From Lepisosteus oculatus (lineage: Eukaryota > Chordata > Actinopteri > Semionotiformes > Lepisosteidae), in NCBI RefSeq assembly GCF_040954835.1, contig NC_090698.1, forward strand, positions 37,067,501 through 37,131,500: a stretch of DNA of 64,000 bases, read 5' to 3'. The translations under genes and the position numbers were made by a program. The notes below the pieces were generated by a model, which did not search any database, had not been told where the DNA came from, and was given only the letters and a program-made list of their open reading frames with translations. This document shows positions 1-11,224 of the stretch, piece after piece. Position 1 is the first letter of the stretch; every line of letters starts with the position of its first letter.

Positions 1-256
1 CTATGCATTTTTTTGTTACATTTTTTACAGTGAAATAACGGAACCCCTAGTACAAATGGCTACCATCGCAGCACAGCAGACTAATCCACTATACCACCCA
101 CTCCCACCTGGACCATTTGCTATTTACTTCTGCAAATTAGTTTATTTTGGCTAAGATTAAATTATCTGTACAGCACACAAACTGAGTCAACATTATATAA
201 GGTAGAAATTCGCTTCACATTTTTTTCTTTGATTTTGTTTGTTAGAGATCACGTAC
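1..256 (-). other. ANTXR2-like intron 2, 5' portion
   Basis: This sequence lies downstream of the exon 2 splice donor on the minus strand. The donor GT occupies 256-255. I see no further exon, RNA gene or repeat here; the next coding exon must lie beyond the left edge. Confidence 0.6.
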
Positions 257-328
257 CTGACAAATCGATTTGTGAGCTGTTCAACAAATCCATAAATTTC
301 ATGCCAGTTGTTTGCAACACTGCCAGAC
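257..328 (-). CDS. antxr2: ANTXR2-like gene, coding exon 2 (start of vWA domain with MIDAS serines)
   Basis: A 72-bp exon on the minus strand. It is bounded by an AG acceptor at 330-329 after a T-rich tract, and by a GT donor at 256-255. It begins with one base that completes the Arg codon left open by exon 1, reads 23 codons without a stop (starting SGSVANNWHEIYGF and ending TNRFV), and ends two bases into the next codon. Joined to exon 1 it gives the MIDAS motif D-R-S-G-S, which binds the divalent metal in the von Willebrand A domain of anthrax toxin receptors. SGSVANNW followed by EIY and FV..L matches ANTXR2 better than ANTXR1, which has a different stretch after SGSV. These proteins are single-pass membrane receptors for collagen and laminin. 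Paralogue choice (antxr2a/b) cannot be made from two exons. The rest of the gene lies outside the window. Confidence 0.85.
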
Positions 329-605
329 CTAAATAAAAAGAAGGAAATTAATTTAGAATTGTCAAACAATATTATATCTTTATTGTTGTAACACCTCCAA
401 TATTAATATGGATTTCTGAACACAACAACCAAGTACATTTTGTTCAGCTTTTTTGTTACAATATAAACCAAACCAGCTATGGATATTTATAATATGTAAT
501 TCTCTTTTTTTAATTGAATTCCTAAGTGACCAACAATATACACATTTTATTAAGTAGTTGATAACTTTGACAATGAGGCTATAAATCTAGGTTATATAAT
601 ATTTA

Positions 606-735
606 CAGTGCTGAGAAAAAATATTGTAAACACCCTAGGTTCATTTGTATTTTCATGTATTTTAGACCTAAACTGTAATTAAATCTTCACAGAAATCTAA
701 ACAAAAAGATGAGGAGATACAGATTAATCATATAA
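606..735. mobile_element. Tc1/mariner terminal fragment
   Basis: Starting at 606 is CAGTGCTGAGAAAAAATATT followed by a long A/T-rich stretch. This resembles the terminal inverted repeat of fish Tc1-like elements (CAGTGCTG..AAAAA...). No partner end or transposase remnant is attached, so it is a solo end or relic. It lies in intron 1 of the ANTXR2-like gene. Confidence 0.5.
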
Positions 736-1413
736 CAGACTCATTTCACCACTTGCTCCACCATGCATATTGCTCCAAACCAAATTAAAGATGTTTTTTC
801 TCCCCATGCACACTCCCTGCTTTCTCTATTCCTTACAATTCCAGCACCATACCACACAAAACTGCCAAGCACCCAGATGCCTAGAGCTGATCTAAAAAAA
901 AACAAGTTGATTAGCACAAAACAAGTAACCACAATCTGGAAGACTGTCAGGAGGTAGCAAATCTCATCAATCTCTGCCTCTTCCTTGTGTAGGCCTACTA
1001 TTGGACTAGGAAAAGATAGTCTTAAAAATAAACTCAACAAAGATTAAATGTAAATATGGGTTTAAACACAGCTGTAGCATTTATTAGCTCATTCCAGTAA
1101 ATTTAGAATATCTAATTACTTAACATTCACATCACAACTGGAATACTAATGAACCTTCTTGTGAAGATCACAACATGCAATGCATCAACAGAACTAGCTA
1201 CTAGAATTAGCTGGCTCCTCTTCCTAATCAGCTCTTTAGACAATTAGTTGTGATTGTGTGAATTGCATACAGGTGTGTTAACAATTAAGCCAAGATGCAC
1301 TGCGAGTACTACTTCTCAGGTTATTTTAAGTAATCCAGTGCACATTTTGAATACAATTCACTATAAAATGTCAGTTTCAGGTTAAAAGCTATGAGATTTT
1401 TTTTTAAATTAAA
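736..1413. other. Intron 1 sequence, nothing recognised
   Basis: AT-rich intronic DNA. Short open frames on both strands show no family signature or exon-like splice pairs, and I see no repeat. Confidence 0.5.
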
Positions 1414-1703
1414 ATAATAATAATAATAATTGCTTACACTTATATAGCGCTTTTTCTGGACACTCCACTCAAAGCGCTTTACAGGTAATGGGGACTCCCC
1501 TCCACCACCACCAATGTGCAGCATCCACCTGGATGATGCGACGGCAGCCATAGTGCGCCAGAACGCTCACCACACATCAGCTATCAGTGGGGAGGAGAGC
1601 AGAGTAATGAAGCCAATTCACAGAGGGGGATTGTTAGGAGGCCATGATTGATAAAGGCCGATGGGGAAATTTGGCCAGGATGCCGGGGTTAGACCCCTAC
1701 TTG
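1414..1703 (-). mobile_element. SINE, 5S-head family, 5'-truncated (tail and body)
   Basis: The same sequence recurs in this window at 6795-6995, 40545-40898, 47601-47891 and 51262-51420. Read on the minus strand it has a body around CTGATGTGTGGTGAGCG, a GGTGGAGGGGAGTCCCCATT block, and a tail AAGCGCTATATAAGTGTAAG ending in an (ATT)n run at 1414-1430. The copy at 47601-47891 shows that the family has a 5S rRNA-like head; here the head is missing. The tail resembles L2-type LINE 3' ends, which would explain retrotransposition in trans. Confidence 0.8.
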
Positions 1704-1774
1704 CAATTAATTAAGAACTCCGGACTTGATCAAACGTGATTGGAATTGACCTTTTTCATCCTTTTTCAGCGATA

Positions 1775-3080
1775 CAGTGCCCTCCAAAAGTATTGGGACA
1801 AAAACCTAAAATTGGCATTTCCCTGTTGTATACACAAGAAATTGCAATTCACATAAAAAATTATTCTGAGTCAGAGGTCAGAAGGTCAGCTTTACTTTTT
1901 AGAATATATTTGACAAACAAACTTAATCAGTTTTGAATCAAAGTATACAGTATGTTGTGGCCAGCTCCAAAAATGTAGGTGGCAATAAGTATTGGCACAC
2001 TGAACATAAAGAAAATTGAAGACAAAAAGTCAGTATTTTGTTGCAAATCCCTTGCTTGCAATAACTGCATCAACCCTCCCTCCCATTGACATCACTTTGT
2101 TTCTTCACTTGAGATGCTTTGTCAGGCTTTAACTGCACCCTCTTTAAGTTGTTACTTGTTGGTCAAGCTTTCTGCCTTTAGTCTCCTTTTGACCAAATGA
2201 GATGCATGCAAAATTGGATTCATATCTGGTTTAGAATGTTCACTCTTTCCTGTCTGAAGGACTCCTGTGTTAAGTGTGCAACTTTAATAGATGTTTATTT
2301 TGGTTTCATCAGTACATAACAAAAAACCTTGTTCCAGAACTCCTGTGGCTCATTTTGCAAATTCTAATTGAGCCCTTCTGTTTTTGCCGCTGATAAGGGG
2401 ATTACACTTTGCAGTACTGCCTATGAATTTTTCTTGGAGAAGTCTTCTGCAGATTGTAGGACTCAAGATCCCCCCCCCACTCGGAGTTTGTTTTACTGAC
2501 AGTAATTTGGGTTTTTTTTCTGACATCCCCTGCATTTGTCTTTTTCAGACGTTTTGTTCTCTGTCTGTTAGTGACTCCTCCAATTATTTCCTTTTTCTTA
2601 AGAATAATCCAGCTTGTTGATTTTGCAATGCCAAGTGTCTTAATTTTTTTGTCATTTTCTTTCCTCTCATTTTCAAAATGGCCTTCTTTTCTGTCATAGT
2701 GAGTGTTCTGGTCTTCATGTTGATTTTTGCTGACTAATTCAAATGAAAGACGAAAGAAGTTTCGAAAGACCTCAACCATGCCTTCCAAGCTCTTTTATGT
2801 GTGTGAAATGTATGCAAAGTGTAACCTCTTGGCAATTAGAAACAGCTGTTAACCTGTTTGCCCTAATACTTACTTTCATCTAAAATGTGGGGAGTGAACA
2901 AAAAATGTGCTGTTGTTGTATAATGGTAAAACATTCATGCATAAACATATCCATAGTAAAAGGGGATATTTTCTGCTTTTGTCTAATATTCATCATGTGA
3001 TTTGAAATCCAAATTTCCAGAGCATACAGCTATAATGAGATAACTTGAAATCTTGTCCCACTACTTTTTGGAAGGCACTG
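1775..3080 (-). mobile_element. Degenerate Tc1-like transposon
   Basis: Flanked by TA at 1773-1774 and 3081-3082. The ends are imperfect inverted repeats of about 27 bp, CAGTGCCCTCCAAAAGTATT at left and its near-complement at right. The minus strand carries broken transposase frames, for example an open stretch at 2788-2402 containing TNRQRTKRLKKT and an SPTICRRLLQEKF segment, and further on a DNA-binding-to-catalytic linker (PLISGKNRRAQLEFAK). No intact catalytic triad remains. A decayed autonomous copy in intron 1. Confidence 0.8.
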
Positions 3081-3082
3081 TA

Positions 3083-3732
3083 TGTAAATGTCTTTTACAG
3101 AAGAACTTTGATATCTTGCATTTCTGAACATATCACCACCACCACCTGTTCTAAAAATGTACAATGAATACACTCTGTCAAATATGTTCATAAATGTAAT
3201 AACAACACAACTATTAACTATCAGTTGTATAACTATCCTAAAAGGAAGTTGTGCAACGGAACAGTATTGGACTTGAAGCAATAGTTCTGATAAGACTCTT
3301 TAAATGCCACTGCAGTACAGCAGGGTTAAATCAAGACAAAACATTTTATTGTGCAGTTTGTCTTTGTATTTGTTGCTGTTACGTACCTTCTTTCACCAAT
3401 TAAAGTATTCAGGTTGAACATTAAAGTTTTGATTAAAAATATTCAGCTTAACATGTGAATACATGATTTGTAATTCAACAAATCTCAGTATTATTTGGAG
3501 GGCGGGCATACTTTTGCAAGACACTAAATTTACCCGAAAATGATATCAGGCAACATTAATCCTAATATGAGCAAGACACATTGGGCTGTCGTTTTAACAA
3601 AGTGGTAAATTCCACGTCAAAAAATTATATTACATGATAAACGGCAGGATGAGACATCATGTCTATCAGCTACAAGCAACTAAACAAATTTTATATGCAG
3701 AATAACCTCCTCTTATTTGTTACATTTCTTAG
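3083..3732. other. Intron 1 sequence, nothing recognised
   Basis: Unique AT-rich intronic DNA between a Tc1 relic and a hAT element. I see no exon, RNA gene or repeat signature. Confidence 0.5.
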
Positions 3733-3934
3733 GTTCAAACTAATGCTGGGCGATAATTCGATAACGATAATAATCACAATATAATTTTCCTCCATATAAT
3801 TTTAATAAAAGTTTGATAAACGTTTGATTTGCGCATGCGCACAAAATACTGTTGCGTGTTGCAGACCGGGCAGCTAACGTGGTGTTGTTTACCCACACGG
3901 TGGTGGCTGACAGGATTGTAGTTAGAGTGGAGAA

Positions 3935-4198
3935 ATGAGAGACACTGAAGCAAATGCAGTGCTGCCAACGACCAGCTTGAAGGACGATGACATCGTCGAC
4001 AGAAAAGGTCATTCAACTTTGGTAATTGGGAGATATGTTGGCTTTTTACGATCAGACATAAAACAGAGCAGAGTGCACGGCAAACTGTGCCGCAGATCCG
4101 TGCCAGCAAAGACAGGCAACACCACGAACCTATTTCACCATTTGACCATACCTGAGATTTTTCTTTTGTCTATTTATTTTGTTTACAATGTCAGCTAA
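3935..4198 (+). pseudogene. hAT transposase N-terminal BED zinc-finger remnant
   Basis: An 87-codon frame containing GRYVGFLRSDIKQSRVHGKL, then C-RRSVPAKTGNTTNLFHHL. This follows the BED-finger pattern (aromatic residues, C-x2-C, then H-x-H near the end) found at the N terminus of hAT transposases and ZBED proteins. The first zinc Cys is replaced by Gly (VHGKLC where VHCKLC is expected). The frame then runs into unrelated sequence, so the catalytic RNase-H-like and dimerisation parts are gone. It lies within the hAT element bounded by GTTCAAAC duplications. Confidence 0.7.
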
Positions 4199-4535
4199 AA
4201 CACCTATAAAATGTTATAGGTGTTTGTACAGTCTATACAAAAGGTTTGGCATGCTGACCAGAATTAAGATTTCTTTGTCTATTTTTTGTATTGATATTAT
4301 CCTTTAAAGCACTTTAAACTTTGCAGTCTGTCTGAGCCATCTTCTATGTGTGTTTTATCACACTGTAGTAATTAATTTTTCTATTAAAATATTTATTTTG
4401 TAAATTTACTGCATATTTTTACATAAAAAAGACTTGAATACTCTCTACATCAGATTTGTTTAATGTTTTTGCTGTTTGGCAAGTGTTTGTTGTGTTCTTA
4501 AAATAAAGAGTTGTTTAATTTGTGTGTCTGAACAG

Positions 4536-5738
4536 GTAGTGAGTAACACAGGGGCACCTCAAGGGACAGTTCTTTCTCCATTCCTCTTCACCCTCTATAC
4601 TTCGGACTTTAAGTACAACTCAAAGTCATGCCACCTGCAGAAGTTCTCAGATGACTCTGCAATTGTGGGACATATCAAGGATGAGCAGGAGGAGGAGTAC
4701 AGAGGACTGGTCACCAGCTTTGTGGAGTGGTGTGGGGTGAACCACTTGGAACTGAATGTAACAAAGACAAAGGAACTGGTGGTAGATTTCAGGAGGAAAA
4801 AGGTAAAACCTACTCCTGTCTACATCCATGGGAGTGGCGTGGAGATGGTGGACTCATACAAGTACTTGGGAGTGCGCATCGACGATAGACTGGAATGGTC
4901 TAAGAACATCGAGGCCATCTATAAGAAGGGACAGAGCCGACTTTACTGCTTGAGGAGGCTCAGGTCCTTTAATGTATGTAGTAAGATACTTCATATGTTC
5001 TATCAGTCGGTGGTAGCAAGCGCCATTTTCTATGCAGTGGTATGCTGGGGCCCTGGGATTAGAGCAGTCGATTCTAAAAGCTGAACAAGCTCAACAAGCT
5101 CATCAGGAGAGCAAGCTCTGTCATTGGGTCTGGCCTTGGACGTAGTGGCTGAGAGGAGAATGGTGTCCAAACTAGAGGCCATCATGGACAACATCTCCCA
5201 TCCCCTCTATGACAGGCTTGCAGAAGTGAAGAGCACGTTAAGCAATAGACTGATTCATCCACGGTGCGACAGGGAGCGCTACAGGAGGTCATTTTTGCCT
5301 TCTGCCATAAGACTGTACAATGCATCCACCTTGCGTCTGCGCAGAGGCAACATTGACAGTGACCTGTTTCTGGACTGAACGCATCTACACATCTACTGCT
5401 ACATCTGTTCTCTTTCTTTTCTTTTCCCGTTTACAACTGTTTTTTCTGCAATATATGCCAGGGACCTGTGCAATACATTTATATCTATATCTATATTTAC
5501 ATCTATATTTATATTCATATGTGTGATATGATTTTTCTGCGTACTGTTCTGTTCTAGTTTGTTGTTTGTGTGTCCGGACTGTGAGTAACTCTTTTAGTGC
5601 ACCCCTCACTGTACTGATTGTATTGTATGTATTGTACTATTATTATATCATTCGTTACACTGTGGCTGTGTTGTCTGTGTTAAGCTGCTGTTGCACTGCA
5701 ATTTCCCTCACGGGATCAATAAAGTATCTATCTATCTA
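4536..5738 (+). mobile_element. 5'-truncated non-LTR retrotransposon (L2/CR1/Rex1-like), RT C-terminal half
   Basis: The first frame (to 5084) carries reverse-transcriptase motif B (TGAPQGTVLSPFLFTLYTSDF region) and motif C as KFSDDSA, then the NHLELNVTKTKELVVDFRR and YKYLGVRIDD segments typical of L2/CR1/Rex1 LINEs. The reading frame breaks near 5080 and resumes at 5124-5378 (VAERRMVSKLEAIMD ... RRSFLPSAIRLYN), so it is dead. The 3' end is a (TCTA)n run at about 5722-5738 after GGGATCAATAAAGTATC. It sits inside the hAT element and is therefore younger than that insertion. Confidence 0.85.
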
Positions 5739-5913
5739 ATTTACCAATTAACTGATTGGTTTCTTCAACTTTCACTTAGGAGAAAAAAATCTGTCTTTAA
5801 ACTTGAAAGAAATAATGATTTGACATTTATTGTGATAATTACTGATTTCAACTGATATGAAAATTTTTATCGTGATAATGTTTTTGGCCATATCGCCCAG
5901 CCCTAGTTCAAAC

Positions 5914-6234
5914 TAGGGAAGTTTGTCTCTTCAGCCAGGGGTATAAAGAATTTAATCTTCTGCGTAGAGAGAAAAACAACCACCAATATTGTGCGTGAAC
6001 ACTGCTTCTGTGTTCAGTAGTTGTTGCTCCCAAACTTTCGACCTGTAGAATATGAAAAGAATTCTATGTCTATTGACTGATGTCCCCCTCCTACTGCCAA
6101 ATGTGTTCTAATCTGGATTCAGAAAAATTGAGCACTCTATGGAATTTGATGAAAGACTTATTCATTTCATTTCAGAAAATGACACGATATTTGTACATAA
6201 TGCTTCACATTGCCATTTTCTCTCCAAATATCCA
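5914..6234. other. Intron 1 sequence, nothing recognised
   Basis: Unique intronic DNA between the hAT element and a LINE fragment. I see nothing assignable. Confidence 0.5.
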
Positions 6235-6710
6235 CAGAAATTCAATTCAAGCTTTATTGTCCCCTAGGGAAAATGTGTTTTACGGCACAAACACAACACA
6301 ATGACAAATAAACATGACCAAAAGGGATGAGAATACAGTAGTGTTACAGGTGGTAAGAAACAAGAAACAAGACAAGGTAGTTACTTTGTATTGTTTAAGA
6401 GTGTAATTGCAGTGGGAATGAAAGATTTCCTGAGTCTGTTGGTTTTACACCTGGCGGCACAGATGTGTCTCCCAGATGGGAGAAGTATGAATTCGCAATC
6501 GAGGGGATGAGAAACACTCCATGATGCTTTTGGCTTTCTTAGTCACCCTCTTTTTGTAAAGGATACTTAAATTGATTTGACTATTCCTGATTATTTTGCC
6601 ACTTATATTCACTAATTCACCCAGCCTATTACAATTACTGGTACTTACTGCATGTTGCCAATCCAGCAAGTGAAGCAGTATGTTAAGACACTTTAATTGA
6701 ATGACTTGTA
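6235..6710 (-). mobile_element. LINE 3' fragment, minus strand
   Basis: The minus strand ends with CAATAAAGCTTGAATTGAAT (about 6238-6257), a LINE-type 3' terminus. Upstream in the same orientation (6669-6445) is a frame with VNISGKIIR, RVTKKAKSIMEC and IWETHLCRQV. These match the extreme C-terminal region of fish L2/CR1/Rex-type ORF2 proteins. There is no RT core. Confidence 0.7.
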
Positions 6711-6794
6711 GAAAAGTGTAAGAATAGTTTTAACCACCTTAAAGTAGCTGAGTTTCATAAGAAAGAACAGTCTCTGCTGGCCTTTTTATAGTGT

Positions 6795-6995
6795 CACAAC
6801 ATCTTCTCTCCTCCCCACTGAGAGCTGATGTGTGGTGAGTGTACTGGCGCACTATGGCTGCTGTCGCATCATCGAGGTGGATATTGCACATTGGTGGTGG
6901 TGGTGGAGGGGAGTCCGCATTACCTGTAAAGTGCTTTGAGTGAAGTGTCCAGAAAAGCTATATATAACTGTAAGCAATTATTATTATAATTATTT
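6795..6995 (+). mobile_element. SINE, 5S-head family, 5'-truncated
   Basis: The plus-strand body and tail match the copies at 1414-1703 (minus) and 40545-40898 (plus): GCTGATGTGTGGTGAG, the GGTGGTGGTGGAGGGGAGTC block, AGCTATATATAACTGTAAGC, then an ATT-rich end. The 5S-like head is absent. Confidence 0.8.
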
Positions 6996-7245
6996 GTCCC
7001 ATTTTAGGTTTTTGTCAATGACCGGTCCTAAGTTCTTGTTGTAATCAACAATTTCAATAGGCTGACCATCAATTATAGTGGGTTGAGAGGAATGACAATA
7101 TACGGTTAATCGCTTAGCAGTATACTGAATCAACAATCTACAGTATGTAGTCTATGTACTAAAAAACTAGCCTAGCTTGTGTTCCTAGAATTATTTTAAG
7201 CACATACCTCAGGGATTTCATTAGTGCACAGTATATAATTGCCAG

Positions 7246-7588
7246 GGCAGCATGGTTATGGTTATTGCTGCCTTGCAGCACTAGGCCCTGGGTTGAATTC
7301 CTAGGTTCCTTTCTGTATGAAGATTGTATGTTCTTTGTGACTGCGTTGATTTCCTCCAGGTAGTCCAGTTTCTTACCACAGTCCAAAGACATACTGGTAA
7401 GTTAATTGGCTTCTGCAAAAATTGGCTCTGTTGTGAGCGTTGTCATGTTCACACCTGTGTGTGCACTGTGATGGACTGGCATCCCATCCAGTATGTTTCC
7501 TGCCTTTCACCCATTGCTTGCCAGGACAGATTCAGGCTCCCCCGCAAACCCAGTATTGGACAGAGCGCTTAGAAAATGGATGAATGGT
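7246..7588 (+). mobile_element. tRNA-headed SINE with L2-type tail
   Basis: It begins GCAGCATGGTTATGG with a degenerate pol III A box and a B-box-like GGGTTGAATTCC, both tRNA-derived. A conserved middle follows (TTTCCTCCAGGTAGTCCAGTTTC, CCACAGTCCAAAGACATACT, GATGGACTGGCATCCCATCC). The tail is GCGCTTAGAAAATGGATGAATGG. Related copies are at 18858-19047 and 26159-26520. Tails of this GGTTAGAAAATGGATGGATGG type are known from fish L2 LINEs. Confidence 0.75.
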
Positions 7589-8669
7589 TAATATTGATAT
7601 CTTAGGATCCCGATCAAATGTTCAGCTATATTAAAAGTTAACCACTTCCTAACTCGTGTACTTATTATTTTTAAAAATGTCTCCTGAAATATGAAACTTG
7701 TAGAGCTGTTCTAACCAAAAGAAGAATGTTTAGTCACAAAATAATATTAGGCCTGCATGTAGTGCATTGACATATTTCACATTTTACAAAAACAGAATCT
7801 ATGTAAGCTTCGGATCTTCTGTGTATCAAGAAAAATGTAAAAAAAAAAACTTTACTACGTATTAAAGCCACAACATATTTTTATCTTCACATGTAAAACT
7901 TCTGAGAATATCTTAACCATCATCCTATAATTAAATAATTATGTACTGGGTGGAGAACTTGACTCGGAACCAAAGTATTGCTCCAAGCGACCTGGAACTA
8001 GCCAGCAAACCTGGCAAAAATCCAAGAAACAAGTTCACCAAAAAGGAACAGTTTTCTACAAAGTTTTGATGGTGATCATTAATAATCAAATGAATCAGGA
8101 TTATATTCATTTTCATGACAGCTGTTGTACTTAGAATTTCGTTTTGAAAAAGTAAAAATCTCACTAGTGAGTCTATGTCCTCCATACTTTACCATTTTTT
8201 TTATTTCGAGCTGTATTTAAAGGAAAAGTACTGTTCCTTTCTAAACTTTGTAAGAGCAGTGACTAAAAAAAGATCTTTAAATTCCTATAACGATCGAGCT
8301 AAAACAATGGCTAACGAAATACTGATATTGTGCCCCTGTGCATAACGACAACAAGCTGCTGTTGCTGCATTTTCAACACAAATATGAATTCTGCATTAAC
8401 CATCCATTTCAGTAACGACGTACTGATTCACTAATTGAATTACGCCGACATACTTACAGTGTATCTGGTACTTGACTCACTACATTTCCTTAACTGTTTC
8501 ATTACTAAAGAAAACCCGAAAAAAACATCTGCTTTTTTGCCATTGATTTCACTTAATCTAATCCCATTTATGTTAAAAACGATACTTTTGCAAGGACAGG
8601 ATACAGGTATAAATTTAAACCAGAACTTTAAGATTAAGGAATCATAAAACATGCAGGGTCAATACATAC
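7589..8669. other. Intron 1 proximal sequence, nothing recognised
   Basis: Intronic DNA just downstream of exon 1 on the minus strand. First introns often hold enhancers, but I see no motif cluster that would support naming one. Confidence 0.4.
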
Positions 8670-8818
8670 CGATCTAAAACAAAATACAGATCAAAGGCTC
8701 CATGGCATGACGCTTCTTCTGCTTTACAAGAATATCCAACAAACAAAGTTAGGAGCAATGTCATAACCTGGGTTGCTAAAATACATGGTTCCTTTTCTTT
8801 TCTTTTTTTCTTGTCCAT
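8670..8818 (-). CDS. antxr2: ANTXR2-like gene, exon 1 coding part (start codon, signal peptide)
   Basis: Minus strand, ATG at 8818-8816, with the splice donor GT at 8669-8668 (exon end CG, then GTATGT). The reading frame is 49 codons plus two bases. It opens with a basic stretch (MDKKKRKEKE), then a hydrophobic core (ILATQVMTLLLTLFVGYSC) typical of a signal peptide, then an EEASCHGAFDLYFVLD segment. The FDLYFVLD strand with an upstream Cys is the start of the vWA domain in ANTXR1/2; the Cys is known in the family to make a disulfide. The dangling CG plus the G of exon 2 makes Arg and completes the MIDAS motif, so the two exons confirm each other's phase and strand. A slightly longer open frame exists upstream, but it starts with TTG rather than ATG, so I use the ATG at 8818. 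Intron 1 spans about 8.3 kb and is rich in transposons. Confidence 0.85.
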
Positions 8819-9060
8819 GGCGTTCGTCGGCAAATCCAGACCTCTGATGATAACCTACACAAACAAGCTAGGATATGAAATAATCTCTTATAAGTCTAAA
8901 CCTTACAACAACTGACTGGGGGGAAAAGAAGCGGAGCTGTCTCACTCCTCACAGTCAAAAGTTAACAATACAAGACAGAAGTGACTGTGCTTCCTGCGAA
9001 GAAGGAAATCACGTCACCGACTTCATTTCTTAATGTTCTTTTTATATAGTACTGTTATAA
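8819..9060 (-). promoter_or_regulatory. Likely 5' UTR and promoter-proximal region of the ANTXR2-like gene
   Basis: This is the sequence immediately upstream of the start codon of the minus-strand gene. It is less AT-rich than its surroundings and free of recognisable repeats. I see no clear TATA box, so the transcription start is unknown. The assignment rests on position only. Confidence 0.4.
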
Positions 9061-10409
9061 CCCGAGCAGCATATTTATTCCTTAACTGTGCACGAACGGT
9101 CACAATGTTTCATCCGTAGATGAACTGCAACACCCAGCCTCTCGTGAATTCTGTTGGACGTGAATCCTAATTGTAACGAGCATGCGCTGATGTGATACAG
9201 CTGTGCAGTTTGTTCCGTCGAAAACTACTGCATGCTTTGTGAAATTTCTATATGTATTACCTTGTTCGCTGCTTAATATAAATATAACTGTCTACTACAA
9301 AGACAAACACTTCATTCTAACATTACTCAAATAAACGCAATTTGAATTTAGTGACGTTTTTTATATGAGTAAACCTATAATTAAAATGGACGTTATTAGT
9401 ATAACGAATTTATAAGATTTATTTATTCATCGGGTATTGACAAATGTAACAGACGTTAAGAGACTGTTTTTTTGTAACCCCTAGTTAGACTCCACCAGTC
9501 AACATGCAACCTATTATACTGTACATATAACCTAAATTTACCTTTTTAAGTTGTTACAGGTTTTCACTCTTTGTATGCCCATGGCCATTAGTATAATATT
9601 GGATTTTCCTGAGAAATGCCTGCCTTCTTAATAGCACTCCCGATTTGGAAGCGATTCTTGCTTAAAAATAAAAAAATAGCTATTAGGTAAAACAATCACA
9701 GAACTCAAGAGTAAATTTTAGTGGTGGGGTGTGCCAGCTTTTAGCTGCATGGCTTGATGTTGATATGGGATCGTTCATAGATACACCTGCAAGTTGTGTT
9801 GCACAAAATGTTTCATCCTAAATGCTTATTGTGAAATATCTGTTTTGCACAGTTATGTTTTTGAAAATGGAACAAACACACACACACACAGAGAGAGACC
9901 CTTGTAATAATCGGGGGGATCAAGCTTAAGCCCTAAATGTTACTTGTAAGCCTCTACCTCGTGTACCCCTTCATTAGGAACATTAATGAACTCTTCTTTG
10001 CCGAGGTTTGCCATGTCCTAGCACTACAATGGACTCCGCTATGAATCTTCTTCATATGTTTGTAGTAATACCTGTAAACCTGCCATACAGTAGCTGTCTT
10101 GAGGTATCCCTTTTTGAGATCCTACGATTCGCCTCGGAAACCTACACCTTTTCTCCTGCCCTGTGTGCGCGCAGGAATCTGGGCTGTGTTGTACTGTATG
10201 TCCAAACTACCTGCTAGAGGTTTCCAGGAGGAAGGGGTGCAGTGTATACAGACTAACACCATGGCGTGGCGTCTGGCTCTATTCAGACCGTCTGGTTTGA
10301 TCAGCGCAACCACAAAATGGCACGCTGGTCCTACTTTGCGTAATAAACTTCAGTGTGCTGTTATCCGTATCTGTGGCAGCTGCGTCGTCAGATAAATCAA
10401 CGTAACATT
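9061..10409. other. Upstream intergenic DNA; short CA/GA microsatellite
   Basis: Mostly unique AT-rich DNA upstream of the ANTXR2-like start. A (CA)n-(GA)n run lies at about 9877-9898. Short overlapping open frames near 10008-10395 are on both strands and show no recognisable protein. Confidence 0.5.
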
Positions 10410-10830
10410 AACTTTGCACATGAACACCCGCTCTCTAAATCGGAGCCTTAAACCGTGAACGAGTTCATCATTGATAGACATGTTGATATTCTGTGCATAG
10501 CTGAGACTTGGCAACAACTGAATAAGTTCATTTTATTAAATCCAACTGTTGTTTCACATTTTACTTACAGTACGTAAAGAAACCCGCTCTGTTGCTCTGG
10601 CTGTAGTTTGTAAGAAGATATGATTATAAAGGAGCTATCTGCTTACTCTGTCACCTCCTTTAAATACCTTGCTTTTAAACTCTGTGGCTCCACTCAGTTG
10701 TTGATTTTACTTGCTTATCGGTCTTTACCTGTCTTTCTATCATCAGGACTATCAGAACTACTGAGAACACCAAATACTATGGCCTGTTCTGTATTAATGC
10801 TTGCTGATTTTAACATTCATACATAGTCAG
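10410..10830 (+). mobile_element. LINE endonuclease-domain relic
   Basis: Translations in drifting frames show LINE apurinic-type endonuclease landmarks in order: NTRSLNRSLK, then DILCIAET near 10480-10510, then LMLADFNIHT at 10794-10823 (the conserved L-x-DFN-x-H motif). Several stops and frameshifts interrupt it. Probably the 5' part of an L2/CR1-like copy. Confidence 0.6.
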
Positions 10831-11224
10831 GAGTACTTTTAATTATAAATAATATTTAGTTTTCATAGCATTGATGTGGAAATACAGTATTTTCTCATTC
10901 TGAATAAAACACAGAGATGTTTTAATACTATTATGGTGACAGATTATAATGCTAATAAACTTGCATCCGTCCATTCTTTAGAAAAAAGGTGGCAATTTCT
11001 GATAAGGGTCACAGCAATCCAGAGGTTATCCCAAAAGCAAAAGTCACCAGGTCAAACCCAGACTCTACTCTGGACAGCATACCAGTCTGTTACAATGTAT
11101 AATAATTCACCTTAGTAAATTAAACAATTGATGGAAAATATAGCCTATTCACTTAAAACTTTTATTATAAACATATACATCTCTTACATTGTCAAATAAA
11201 ATGCAAGTAATAAACATATAACAT
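10831..11224. other. Intergenic DNA between LINE fragments
   Basis: No recognisable feature. It may be decayed LINE sequence, given the fragments on both sides in the same orientation. Confidence 0.35.

Larger units (their letters stand above)
3741..5905 (+). mobile_element. hAT transposon with 8-bp target duplication, hosting a LINE
   Basis: The element starts TAATGCTGGGCGAT and ends ATCGCCCAGCCCTA, imperfect inverted termini of a common fish hAT group. It is flanked on both sides by the identical octamer GTTCAAAC (3733-3740 and 5906-5913). The 8-bp duplication is the hallmark of hAT insertion. Inside are a BED-finger remnant of the transposase (3935-4140), nothing of the catalytic core, and a LINE fragment inserted later (about 4536-5738). 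It is internally deleted and non-autonomous. Confidence 0.85.

Noticed and set aside
8642..8833. Using the upstream in-frame start at 8833 for exon 1
   Set aside because: That codon is TTG; the ATG at 8818 gives a normal basic n-region and signal peptide.
10008..10395. Coding exon upstream of ANTXR2
   Set aside because: Overlapping frames on both strands, no splice signals that fit, and no recognisable protein.
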